A DNA stretch of 64,000 nt from DAOPXV01 sp964551445. Its GTDB lineage: Bacteria; Muiribacteriota; UBA9980. Below are positions 44,301 through 52,291 of this stretch, piece after piece (position 1 is the first letter of the stretch; every line of letters begins with the position of its first letter). Both the position numbers and the translations under genes were made by a program. The notes under the pieces are model-generated. The model had not been told where the DNA came from. It did no database searches and saw only the letters and a program-made list of their open reading frames with translations. The stretch is from the NCBI GenBank assembly GCA_964551445.1, contig CAZKCG010000007.1:1-64000 (forward strand), written 5' to 3'.

Positions 44301-44474
44301 ATGATAGTTGTTAGTAACGATTGCACAGGTTGCGGAATTTGCGCCGATTGCGCTCCCGACATATTCAAAGTCGGAGACGACGGTTTAGCTAAAGTGTTGA
44401 ACCAGAACGCCGATAAGGCAAAAGTCCAGGAAGCTATTGATAGCTGCCCCGTAAGCGCTATTTCAATGAAATAA
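44301..44474 (+). CDS. Small 4Fe-4S ferredoxin
   Basis: A 57-residue cytosolic electron carrier of the single-cluster type (Thermotoga-like). The N-terminal ligands are C8, C11 and C14 (DCTGCGIC), and the fourth is C49 in SCPVSAIS. An extra C17 is shifted by one position from the second Cys of the usual motif, which reads CAPDIF instead of xCPDxF. VGDDGLAKVL is the typical central turn. GGAGG lies 10 bases before the ATG. The gene has its own promoter and terminator. It would supply low-potential electrons to ferredoxin-dependent enzymes; the partner is unknown. Confidence 0.92.
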   Translation: MIVVSNDCTGCGICADCAPDIFKVGDDGLAKVLNQNADKAKVQEAIDSCPVSAISMK

Positions 44475-44493
44475 TATAAAACCTTTCTATAAT

Positions 44494-44537
44494 GGCCGGC
44501 GCGCTCTTTTTCAGGGTCAGCCGGCCTTATTGTTTTT
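44494..44537 (+). terminator. Terminator of the ferredoxin gene
   Basis: GGCCGGC (44494-44500) pairs with GCCGGCC (44520-44526), followed by TTATTGTTTTT. It ends just before the glycosyltransferase start at 44542. Confidence 0.78.
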
Positions 44538-44541
44538 AAAG

Positions 44542-45621
44542 ATGACATATTCCAGAATACTTATAATAAGGCTCTCATCCGCCGGAGACATAGTTTTAAC
44601 ATTTCCGGCTTTTTTTTATCTCGCGAATAAATTTCCGCAGGCGAAGATAGACTGGGTTGTCGACGCCCGATTTTCCTCGCTTTTAGACCTTCTTCCCGGC
44701 GTGAACAAAAATATCGTATTCCCTGGAAAAACTTTAAAAGACAAAAAAAAGTCCATTTCAGAACGATTTTCGGCCCTGCGGCTTTTTCTGGGCGAGCTTC
44801 GCGCCGACCCTTACGATCTTTCAATTGATTTTCAGGGGCTTTTCAAAAGCGGTTTTATCGCGTTCGCATCGAGATCGAAAAAAAGGTTCTCATTCAAACC
44901 CGGCGGCCATGATTCCCGCGAAATGAACCACCTGTTCCAGACCGATCTGATCGATCCCGAAAAACCTTTCGCGAAAGGGCTTTCCACTAAAATATTCTAC
45001 CGCTCGCTAATGCTCGCGGCAAAAGCGGCCGGCGGCGATGTCAGCAAAACACCCGTGAAACTTTCAATTCCGGACGAAGATCATAAAATGGCGGCCGTGT
45101 TTTTCGAAGAAGCCCGGAAAAATTTTGATTTTGACAGGATCATTATTTTAAATCCTTTCACCAACTGGGCGACAAAAACATGGCCGGATGAAAAATGGAT
45201 AGAACTAATTAAACTTTCAAGGCGCGACCCGCGCTTTTTAAAAACTCTTTTCGTTCTATTATGGGGACCGGCCGAACTTACCGTCGCCGAAAAAATAGTT
45301 TCAGAAGCCGGCCCGGGAACCATGCTTTCGCCGTCCACCACTCTTCGCGAGGTTTTCGCGTTCATAGACGGCTCGGACATAACCGTGTCCGGAGATTCAT
45401 TCGCGCTTCACGCGGCATATGTGCTCGATAAGCCGACCGTCGCATTATTCGGTGCATCTGATCCTGCAAGGTGCGCTCCGGTTGGAGACAAAGCCGGAAC
45501 AGTGACATTAAAACTTCCATGCCAGCACTGCTTTAAAAAAACATGCCGTTTAAATACGAACGCCTGCATCAAAGGTATTGACGCAAGCGCGGTGCTTGAG
45601 AGCATTATAAAACTTATATGA
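44542..45621 (+). CDS. GT9 family (heptosyltransferase-like) glycosyltransferase
   Basis: A 359-residue GT-B enzyme of the ADP-heptose:LPS heptosyltransferase family. The N-terminal RILIIRLSSAGDIVLTFPAF is the family start (R-x-S-x-x-GD-x-x-x-x-P). Donor-domain blocks are ILNPFTNWATKTWPDEKW, LLWGPAEL and DSFALHAAYVLDKPTVALFGASDPA, the last carrying the conserved GxxDSGxxH-like region in altered form (GDSFALH). A Cys-rich tail, CQHCFKKTCRLNTNAC, is frequent in these enzymes. It probably adds heptose or a related sugar to LPS core. The start at 44542 is preferred over a TTG at 44530. Confidence 0.88.
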   Translation: MTYSRILIIRLSSAGDIVLTFPAFFYLANKFPQAKIDWVVDARFSSLLDLLPGVNKNIVFPGKTLKDKKKSISERFSALRLFLGELRADPYDLSIDFQGLFKSGFIAFASRSKKRFSFKPGGHDSREMNHLFQTDLIDPEKPFAKGLSTKIFYRSLMLAAKAAGGDVSKTPVKLSIPDEDHKMAAVFFEEARKNFDFDRIIILNPFTNWATKTWPDEKWIELIKLSRRDPRFLKTLFVLLWGPAELTVAEKIVSEAGPGTMLSPSTTLREVFAFIDGSDITVSGDSFALHAAYVLDKPTVALFGASDPARCAPVGDKAGTVTLKLPCQHCFKKTCRLNTNACIKGIDASAVLESIIKLI

Positions 45622-45692
45622 ATTCATTTTACCTGCAATAAATAAACGATAAAAAATAGTCATGCATGCAACGGATGAAAATTTTTAAAAGG

Positions 45693-46487
45693 CTATAATT
45701 TAGTACGCATGTAGATTATCTGGTTGAAGAAATAAACATTTTTATTGTTGTCTCCGATTATAAACTGAAGCCATACGCCGGCCGAATTTTTAATATCGGT
45801 ATAACCGACGGCGGCGCCGTTAAGTTTGCCCTTATAAGTCGCTTTCGCCACCATCTCATCTTTTTTATCCTGCGCGAGCGTATCGTCGAACGTTACATTC
45901 ACATAATAATTAGTATCGATCACAAAAAACTTGCTTTCTTTGGTTACCGTTCCGACGCCGTCTATGACAAAATCGTTTTTAGGCAGAACGCCGATGGGAT
46001 TTCCTGTAAGATTGTCCTTGCCGCTTTTAAGAAGGATGTTATCGGAAGCCATCGCGCCGGCGGCTGGCAGGGTATCGGCCTGAGTGCGCACGAAATAGAA
46101 CGGCATAAAGACCTTTCCGTTTACGGTCTGCTGTTTGAGATAAAAAGTATAGGTTATGTAATCATAAACCATCGTATCGCTGGCCACCGGATCGACATTA
46201 GCCTTGATCTCCTTGACATGCTTGAGCGTCATGGTTATCCTGTCGGCGTTTTCATCGTATTCTAAAATTTCGACCGAACTTCTGACGTCCTTCTCGAACC
46301 ATTGCAGTGAAAGCCTTGTTTCCCTTAAATTATCACCTTTTTGAAAGAGATTTTCAGCCTGACGGCGGCCGTGCATCATGAATTCGTTAAAACCCATGAA
46401 TAAAAGGGCGAATAAAAAAACGCCGATCATTATCTCTACGACGGTGAATCCCTTATATTTGTTGTTTTTAATATTCTTTTGCAGCAT
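45693..46487 (-). CDS. Pseudopilin, PilW/GspJ-like
   Basis: A 264-residue prepilin. NNKYKG precedes FTVVEIMIGVFLFALLFMG, with canonical Gly at -1 and Glu at +5. The next part, MMHGRRQAENLFQKGDNLRETRLSLQWFEKDVRSS, is the GspJ/PilW pattern. The start at 46487 has AAAGGA seven bases upstream and is preferred over an upstream ATT-led frame. It is the last gene of a four-gene minus-strand set (PilX-like, TPR-like, PilV-like, PilW-like). Confidence 0.82.
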   Translation of the reverse strand: MLQKNIKNNKYKGFTVVEIMIGVFLFALLFMGFNEFMMHGRRQAENLFQKGDNLRETRLSLQWFEKDVRSSVEILEYDENADRITMTLKHVKEIKANVDPVASDTMVYDYITYTFYLKQQTVNGKVFMPFYFVRTQADTLPAAGAMASDNILLKSGKDNLTGNPIGVLPKNDFVIDGVGTVTKESKFFVIDTNYYVNVTFDDTLAQDKKDEMVAKATYKGKLNGAAVGYTDIKNSAGVWLQFIIGDNNKNVYFFNQIIYMRTKL

Positions 46488-46520
46488 ATTACAGTCCTTT
46501 GGAATCAAAATTAAATTTTA

Positions 46521-47111
46521 TTACGGCTTGGTAACGATCGTAAACGCCTTGAACGAAAGTTCTTTTTTGTTTTCAGGCTCGATCCACGATACCGTGACAT
46601 TTACCTGGATGCGCGAGATCAGTTTTTCGTATTCGGCCTCTTCCTTGGGCTGCGTAATGGCTACGGGACCGGCGCTGCCGTCCATAATCAGGGGAGGAAA
46701 ATTAACTATTTTAAAGGTCTTGGCCGGAAAGAACGCCACCGAAATATCCATTTTATAATTGGGATAACCGGGGATCTTTCCGTAAGCTATGTTTTTGGTA
46801 TATTCCGCCCAGTCGGTCCCCGCTCCTGTTTTTTGCACGATAAGGTATCGAAGAGCGGAATAGCCGGTGTAAATAGCTTTAAATGGGGGAACTTCAAGCA
46901 TCGAGGAACCGTGCTTGAGCTGTTCCATTTGAGTAAGAGCAAGATTAGCTGCCTGGATCGCGTAAATACTTTTAATGTTGGCGCGCGACGAATAAGACAA
47001 TATGTTTACAAATGGAATTACCGCGCACGTAAAAATAGCGAATGCTATCAGTATTTCGATCAGTGAAACACCGGCTTTAAAATCATATTTATTGTTAAAC
47101 TTGATCATCAT
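46521..47111 (-). CDS. Pseudopilin, PilV/GspI-like
   Basis: A 196-residue prepilin. YDFKAG precedes VSLIEILIAFAIFTCAVIPFV with Gly at -1 and Glu at +5. ANLALTQMEQLKHG is the GspI/PilV-like helix exit. Two ATGs in tandem open the gene, with GGAG nine bases before the first. It belongs to the same operon as the genes at 45693, 47134 and 47762. Confidence 0.82.
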   Translation of the reverse strand: MMIKFNNKYDFKAGVSLIEILIAFAIFTCAVIPFVNILSYSSRANIKSIYAIQAANLALTQMEQLKHGSSMLEVPPFKAIYTGYSALRYLIVQKTGAGTDWAEYTKNIAYGKIPGYPNYKMDISVAFFPAKTFKIVNFPPLIMDGSAGPVAITQPKEEAEYEKLISRIQVNVTVSWIEPENKKELSFKAFTIVTKP

Positions 47112-47133
47112 TTAATTTTTTCTCCGTTAGAAT

Positions 47134-47739
47134 TTAGTTCGCTGCCGCCAGTTTGTTCTGAAGCTCGACCTTGAGCTTGGATATCTCAGTTTTAGTGGTC
47201 TGATCGACATCGAGGCTTTCACACGTTTCAACATATCGCAACAACGCTTTTAACATGGTTTTATCGTTTCTGTTTAACATGCCGATCATGGCCAGTTTTT
47301 GATATATTTTCAATTTCATTATCTGATTATCGGGTTCGCATTTTAAAGCCGCGACGAGGACATCGGCGGCCTTATCAAGATTTCCCGCCATCAATAATTT
47401 ATCGGCCATCAGATAATATTTATTCGCCTTGCCCGATGTCGCCCTTATATATTTAGCGTTAAAATCGTTATAAGCTCTCACGCGTTCCTGGCTTTTAACG
47501 TAAGATTTCCTGCACGCCATAAAAGTTTGATCATATTCGGAAGCGGGATCGAACGATTCAACGCTGAGACTTCTTGAGGATTCTTTTTTTATTTGTTCGA
47601 TCTCTTCCTCGAGCTTAACGGTTCTATTTATTGATTTTGAATCGCGCGCCGGCCTTTTAAATAAAAAGCGATAGGCCGGGATCACGATCGTAAATATGAA
47701 TATGATCAAACTGAACAAAATTATGGCCTTACTTTTCAT
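47134..47739 (-). CDS. Membrane-anchored TPR-like protein in the pilin operon
   Basis: A 201-residue protein, family not recognised. A membrane anchor occupies residues 5-24 (IILFSLIIFIFTIVIPAYRF). A charged coiled-coil-like stretch follows (VKLEEEIEQIKKE), then a helical pair resembling one TPR (KANKYYLMADKLLMAGNLDKAADVLVAALKCEPDN, split over about 103-140). It lies between PilX-like and PilV-like genes, so it may act as an inner-membrane assembly factor for this pilin set (inference). Confidence 0.65.
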   Translation of the reverse strand: MKSKAIILFSLIIFIFTIVIPAYRFLFKRPARDSKSINRTVKLEEEIEQIKKESSRSLSVESFDPASEYDQTFMACRKSYVKSQERVRAYNDFNAKYIRATSGKANKYYLMADKLLMAGNLDKAADVLVAALKCEPDNQIMKLKIYQKLAMIGMLNRNDKTMLKALLRYVETCESLDVDQTTKTEISKLKVELQNKLAAAN

Positions 47740-47761
47740 AGAAAAAACCTTTCAAAAATTT

Positions 47762-50149
47762 CTAGTCTTTTTGCTGAATAAAATTATCTGAATTACTCAC
47801 GTTGTAATTTATAGTACAATATTTTTTATCGAGCGTTTCTTTGATTATATCTATCCATTTCTGGAAAGTGTTTATTATGATCTTATCCGGATAAGTGTCG
47901 GTAGCGCCTTCTTCTTTCCAGTTGACTTCCTGACAGGTGTAATTTCCATATATCGCCATGAAGGTATTGTCCGTGCCGCCGAATACTTTAAATCCGTCTT
48001 TTCTTGAATCGTCGTCCATCATCATGCCGTTTTTTCCGTACATATACGCATCGACCCTGACATAGGGGCGTTTTGAAAAATATGACTGGAAACCGCTGAA
48101 TAGGCTCGCATAATGTTCCGTGTTGTAGGCGTGAGGAGCGAAAATGATCTTTCCATTGGCTCCGGGATATGCCTGGCTGGGGGTCGTTGCCGTGCCGAGG
48201 GCGATCAGCTGCAGGCAGTTATTGCAGCCGCGGAGAAATTCATAATTACTCTGGCAGCCCGCGTCGAAAACGCCATCGTCTGAATGTCTCAATATCTGGC
48301 CTGCGACGATTATGTTTCCGGTGGCAACTATCGCTCCGCGGCCTTTATAAAAACCTTCGACCAGAGCATCGCCGTCCACGAAATAAATTCCGTTGACATG
48401 CATCGCAAATTTTGAGTCCAGCGTGGCCGCCGTAAAAACGTTTTTCCCCGCCTTGACGAAATCATACCAGGGAAATTCCTTCTCGCACTGGTCGGCAGTA
48501 TCGGCCCAGCCCCAGAACGGGCGCCAAACTACATTTTTATAGGATTTTTCAGACTTGAAAAGCCCCCATGCGGCTTCACCTTTGTATTTGCGTTCCTCGA
48601 ATAATTTATTGTTGGTGGCGGCATCGAATACATGTGGTATTTTTTCGCCCTTCAGCGAATTACCGCTTGCCGGATCGATGTTATTAATGCTTATGTCGTG
48701 CCTCATAGCCATGCGTTTATAGGTGTCTTTGTCGTAGAGATATGTCAGCTGGCCATTGTTGCCGATAATGTCAGCCGGTATGACCGGAGGCAGAGGCAAT
48801 TCAAAATCGTATGGTTCTTCTCTTTTTTCGTTTTTACTGAAAAGCGCGCCGCCCCAGCCGGATGTAAGTTCTCCGTAGCGTCTTTTAACATCGCCGTAAA
48901 TCAAATTATGTATCGTCGGCGATTTAGGAATTCCAAAGAGGCTTTCAAAGCCGCCCGCGACAAAATCGAACGCCTGAGCGAACCACCCTATAGGCGGGAA
49001 ATGGCCCGTCAGATCTACGCTGCCGCGTGAGCCTCCGGTGGGAGCCACGGCGCCGGCGATCGCGTTTCCAACAGCATCCCAGCCGGTCGGGTAATCGACC
49101 TCGGTAAGAACATAATTATCCGGGTTTAACGAACCCAAGAAACTTGCGACCCCTGCGGGCGCGCCGGTATGCTGGATATGGCCGATCATCGGAGATTTTC
49201 CACCACTGCCCGCGCCTTTGGTCAACCCATCGGTCTCAAGCTTGGTATCAACGTCCTTCGAGCACAATTTTATCAGCATGCTGACGGACTCAAGCCCTTC
49301 ACCCATCAACGCTGTCATCGCCCCCGGCACCGCCATCAGTAATGAAGAATTTCTGGTTTCGTTCAATTCCACTATCAAATTTCTGCCAAATATTTTGGCG
49401 GGAATTTTTGTATTAGCCGGGTCCGCCCATTTCACACCGTTATTAACCAGTAAAGTCTGCGGCACGTGGCTGCCCGTCCATCCTACGTTAAGACCGCCGC
49501 CGCTGAATAAACCGCCGGTGTTTTTGCGCCTTGAGCGTATCTCCTGTTGAGTGGCGCCTTCGTTCACGGCAAATGAATATTGATACATAACGGAAAGGTC
49601 GCGATACAGCTCCACCTGTTTCTGGACCGAAACCGTGCGTTTGGCGCTCCTGTATTCGGCCTGGCAGGAGATAGTCATTATACCGAAAGTAAGGTTATCG
49701 TCGACTTTTTTCTGCGTGTCGAATTTTAATTTTATAAAATTGATCTTCGCCTCAGGAATGACCTCTTTAATTTTTGTCTCGATATTGGCTGATTTCAGAT
49801 CTCCGTTTGAAACCCATGAATCGTCAGGGCAGTCCTTCGGAATATCGAAGTTGTCGAAGTTTTGAAAAGCGCCGAATTTCGTGTTTATCTTTAAAGTCGA
49901 CTGCCCGCCGCTCTGCGGAAGCTCGTCGTTGTGCCTGTGCCCTTTCAATACGTAAAGGGCATGTTCTATGCCGGTTTCGGCCACAAAATGAGCTATATTG
50001 GCATCGAGATATGTAAAAGACGACGACGCTTCCTGGCGCATCATCATTATCATTGTGTAGCCCAGGAGAAAAAGGATGGCTACCATGAAAAGAACATACG
50101 CGAGAGCGAAACCCGCCCTTTGTTTCATGTGATATATTTTTGTCATCAT
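47762..50149 (-). CDS. Very large PilX-like pilus assembly protein
   Basis: A 795-residue protein with a PilX-type N terminus: MKQRAG precedes FALAYVLFMVAILFLLGYTM (Gly at -1, no Glu at +5), and DANIAHFVAETGIEHALYVL is the typical helix exit. PilX proteins are usually under 250 residues, so about 550 residues of extra C-terminal domain are added here. The C-terminal half shows parallel-beta-like patches (FAMHVNGIYFVDGDALVEGFYKGRGAIVATGNIIVAGQI, around 595-635), reminiscent of polymer-forming or right-handed repeat folds. AAGGAG sets the start at ATG 50149. First gene of the operon. Confidence 0.75.
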   Translation of the reverse strand: MMTKIYHMKQRAGFALAYVLFMVAILFLLGYTMIMMMRQEASSSFTYLDANIAHFVAETGIEHALYVLKGHRHNDELPQSGGQSTLKINTKFGAFQNFDNFDIPKDCPDDSWVSNGDLKSANIETKIKEVIPEAKINFIKLKFDTQKKVDDNLTFGIMTISCQAEYRSAKRTVSVQKQVELYRDLSVMYQYSFAVNEGATQQEIRSRRKNTGGLFSGGGLNVGWTGSHVPQTLLVNNGVKWADPANTKIPAKIFGRNLIVELNETRNSSLLMAVPGAMTALMGEGLESVSMLIKLCSKDVDTKLETDGLTKGAGSGGKSPMIGHIQHTGAPAGVASFLGSLNPDNYVLTEVDYPTGWDAVGNAIAGAVAPTGGSRGSVDLTGHFPPIGWFAQAFDFVAGGFESLFGIPKSPTIHNLIYGDVKRRYGELTSGWGGALFSKNEKREEPYDFELPLPPVIPADIIGNNGQLTYLYDKDTYKRMAMRHDISINNIDPASGNSLKGEKIPHVFDAATNNKLFEERKYKGEAAWGLFKSEKSYKNVVWRPFWGWADTADQCEKEFPWYDFVKAGKNVFTAATLDSKFAMHVNGIYFVDGDALVEGFYKGRGAIVATGNIIVAGQILRHSDDGVFDAGCQSNYEFLRGCNNCLQLIALGTATTPSQAYPGANGKIIFAPHAYNTEHYASLFSGFQSYFSKRPYVRVDAYMYGKNGMMMDDDSRKDGFKVFGGTDNTFMAIYGNYTCQEVNWKEEGATDTYPDKIIINTFQKWIDIIKETLDKKYCTINYNVSNSDNFIQQKD

Positions 50150-50353
50150 AAGATGCGCTCCTTGCGCGTTCAAACTCTGTGAAGCGTCTGAACTTTCAAA
50201 ATGTCTCCTGGTTATAAAAGCCCGCGTCTGGCGGTCAAAGTTCATAAAAATAATAACGGGCCGCGATCTATTCAAAAAAATTGCACCGGGGTTATAATAG
50301 GACATGCTTATTGTTATAATAATTATATATTATAAAATGCGAGGTCCACTCTT

Positions 50354-50382
50354 ATTTTAACAAATACTAAAATATAAGTCAA
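50354..50382 (-). promoter_or_regulatory. Promoter of the PilX-like pilin operon
   Basis: On the minus strand: TTGACT (50382-50377), 17-base spacer, TAAAAT (50359-50354). Confidence 0.62.
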
Positions 50383-50400
50383 GCCTGATCTTTTTCGGCA

Positions 50401-50445
50401 TTTAAAATAAAAACCGCGCCGTTTATATGTTTATGGCGCGGGTTT
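50401..50445 (-). terminator. Terminator of the flagellin gene
   Basis: AAACCGCGCC (50411-50420) pairs with GGCGCGG and TTT (50435-50445, one bulged G). On the minus strand a T-rich tail follows. It closely resembles the terminator at 52221-52260. Confidence 0.8.
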
Positions 50446-50488
50446 ATATATTATTTTTTTTTAATATAGTCGGTTTTATCGGTCCGAA

Positions 50489-52108
50489 TCATTTAAGCAG
50501 CTTTAACACTCCCTGCGCTTTGGAATTTGCCTGAGCCAGCATCGAAGTGCCCGCCTGCATCATTATCTGCCTTTTAGTGAAATTCGTCATTTCAAGAGAG
50601 ATATCAGCGTCACGGATCTTTGATTCGGCTGCCGTCATATTTTCGTTCTGGACCTGCAGCGTCACACTTGTATGACCAAGACGGTTCATTATGGCGCCCA
50701 TTTGAGAACGCATGGAAGTGACATCTTCAATGGCCTTTTGAACTACTTTAAGAGAGATGTTGGCGTCAGGCGCCGAAAGCAGAGAGATATCCGCAAGCGA
50801 GCCGAATTTTGATGAAACACCAGTGCCTAATAAAACGATATCGCATGAATTCATCTTATAATTCAAGGCCTGATCATAATTTGCGCCGACATGCATCCTG
50901 AGCGTATCGCCGATACTGAACCCGACATTGAAAGCATCGGCGCCCGTGGTGTCGCTTGTATGGCTTATTTGGTTCCCGACGGGATGGCCGTTGAAAATAA
51001 CGCCGCCGTAAGAATTGTTGAACATATCCGTTCCTATAGTGAGACCGAATGCGTTAGAACCCACATTTGTCATCTTAAGAACGCTGCCGGAAACGCTGTC
51101 CGCAACCATTGCGGCGCCGTCAACATTGACCTGAGCGTTAGAACCGGTCACTGAAAATACAGGTGGAAGACCAAGCATGCCCCATACCGTCGCGTTGCCT
51201 CCGATATCGACATGCGCTGAAGCGCCGACCGTCATATAACCGACGGCACTGCCATTGATAACCGAATCCGTTGACGCAATAACGTTTGCGGCGTCCGAAT
51301 CGATCGTTCCGCTTATCAATGAAAAGTTGGCGGGGCCGGCGGTAACGGCTATAACACCGGTGCTTGAGTTTGCGCTGTTTATTTTTGCCATTATCGTATC
51401 CAGGGTATCGGAAGAGACAATGCTTACAGCAACGCCATTGATAGTGATACTGTTGGAGAAAACCGTCGATGCCGAAAAAAGCGTTGTGCTGAAGAGTTTT
51501 GTGCCCAATATTTGCGCCGGCTCTGCCGTAGCTATAACCGAAAGCGTTAAATTGGTCGCGTCCCTTATTGTGAAAGGATTTACAAGTACCTTAACGCTTC
51601 CAAACTGCCCGGTCCCTAAAATCTGGTTGATCGAAGCGTCGGAAAGGCCCTGCTTCAAAACTTTGATGGTATTATATTCCGTGTTGTTGGAAATTTGATC
51701 GATCTGACCGATGAGTTCGCCCGTTTCATTTACGATGGAGGCGCGGTCGGATGCTGTAAGGGTAGTGGTGGCGGCTCTTACGGTAAGTTCTTCGATGCGA
51801 TTGAGGATCATCCCGACCTGTTCAAGCGCGCCTTCAGCGGTCTTGAACAATGAAGTTCCGTCCTGCGTATTTTGAATGGCGGTAGCAAGACCCGTTCTCT
51901 GGGCATACATTTTCTCGACCATGTCAAGCCCGGAAGCATCATCGGCGGCGCTGTTTATCCGCAAACCCGTCGATAATCTTTCGATCGTTCTGTCCATGTC
52001 GAGGTTTGTCTGATATAGATGCCTTCCGGCATTCATTGAAACGATATTGGTGTTAATAAAAATAAAAATCCCTCCGTAGCCGTTAAATAATGGCTTCCGT
52101 GCCACCAT
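50489..52108 (-). CDS. Flagellin
   Basis: Filament subunit of the bacterial flagellum. The N-terminal D0/D1 region is clear: INTNIVSMNAGRHLYQTN, IERLSTGLRINSAADDASGL and NTQDGTSLFKTAEGALEQV. The C-terminal D1/D0 is also clear: AIMNRLGHTSVTLQVQNEN, ADISLEMTNFTKRQIMMQAGTSMLAQAN. The central ~270 residues (D2/D3) include flagellin IN-type elements (ITINGVAVSI). The ATG at 52108 adds about 15 atypical residues. GGAGGG (52075-52070) lies 6 bases before an ATT codon at 52063 that would give MFINTNIVSMN, the standard flagellin start. No other flagellar gene is nearby. Confidence 0.93.
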   Translation of the reverse strand: MVARKPLFNGYGGIFIFINTNIVSMNAGRHLYQTNLDMDRTIERLSTGLRINSAADDASGLDMVEKMYAQRTGLATAIQNTQDGTSLFKTAEGALEQVGMILNRIEELTVRAATTTLTASDRASIVNETGELIGQIDQISNNTEYNTIKVLKQGLSDASINQILGTGQFGSVKVLVNPFTIRDATNLTLSVIATAEPAQILGTKLFSTTLFSASTVFSNSITINGVAVSIVSSDTLDTIMAKINSANSSTGVIAVTAGPANFSLISGTIDSDAANVIASTDSVINGSAVGYMTVGASAHVDIGGNATVWGMLGLPPVFSVTGSNAQVNVDGAAMVADSVSGSVLKMTNVGSNAFGLTIGTDMFNNSYGGVIFNGHPVGNQISHTSDTTGADAFNVGFSIGDTLRMHVGANYDQALNYKMNSCDIVLLGTGVSSKFGSLADISLLSAPDANISLKVVQKAIEDVTSMRSQMGAIMNRLGHTSVTLQVQNENMTAAESKIRDADISLEMTNFTKRQIMMQAGTSMLAQANSKAQGVLKLLK

Positions 52109-52159
52109 TAAGTCGGGAATAAGCTCTTTTTTAAAAAACTTTAATCTCTCTCATAACAA

Positions 52160-52188
52160 AGTATAACAAAAGTTCAGGAATTTTGCAA
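52160..52188 (-). promoter_or_regulatory. Sigma70-type promoter of the flagellin gene
   Basis: On the minus strand: TTGCAA (52188-52183), 17-base spacer, TATACT (52165-52160). No sigma28-like TAAA-N15-GCCGATAA sequence is visible, which is unusual for a flagellin gene. Confidence 0.6.
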
Positions 52189-52220
52189 TCCAGCATCTTT
52201 TTTATGTTTCATCTTTCAAT

Positions 52221-52260
52221 TAAAAACCGCGCCATCAAATATTTGCGGCGCGGCTTTATA
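52221..52260 (-). terminator. Terminator of the outer-membrane barrel gene
   Basis: CCGCGCC (52227-52233) pairs with GGCGCGG (52247-52253). The A-run at 52222-52226 becomes the T tail on the minus strand. The hairpin and about 30 flanking bases resemble the flagellin terminator at 50401. Confidence 0.78.
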
Positions 52261-52291
52261 TTTTTTTATAGCCGGCTTTATCCGTCTATGA

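Larger units (their letters stand above)
50150..50488. other. Spacer between flagellin and the PilX-like operon
   Basis: 339 bases. It contains the PilX-operon promoter (50354-50382, minus) with a leader of about 200 bases, and the flagellin terminator (50401-50445). The PilX-like frame stays open to 50305 but without a ribosome site. Confidence 0.6.

Noticed and set aside
50150..50305. Upstream extension of the PilX-like protein
   Set aside because: The frame is open but the only good ribosome site (AAGGAG) precedes 50149, directly before the prepilin leader.
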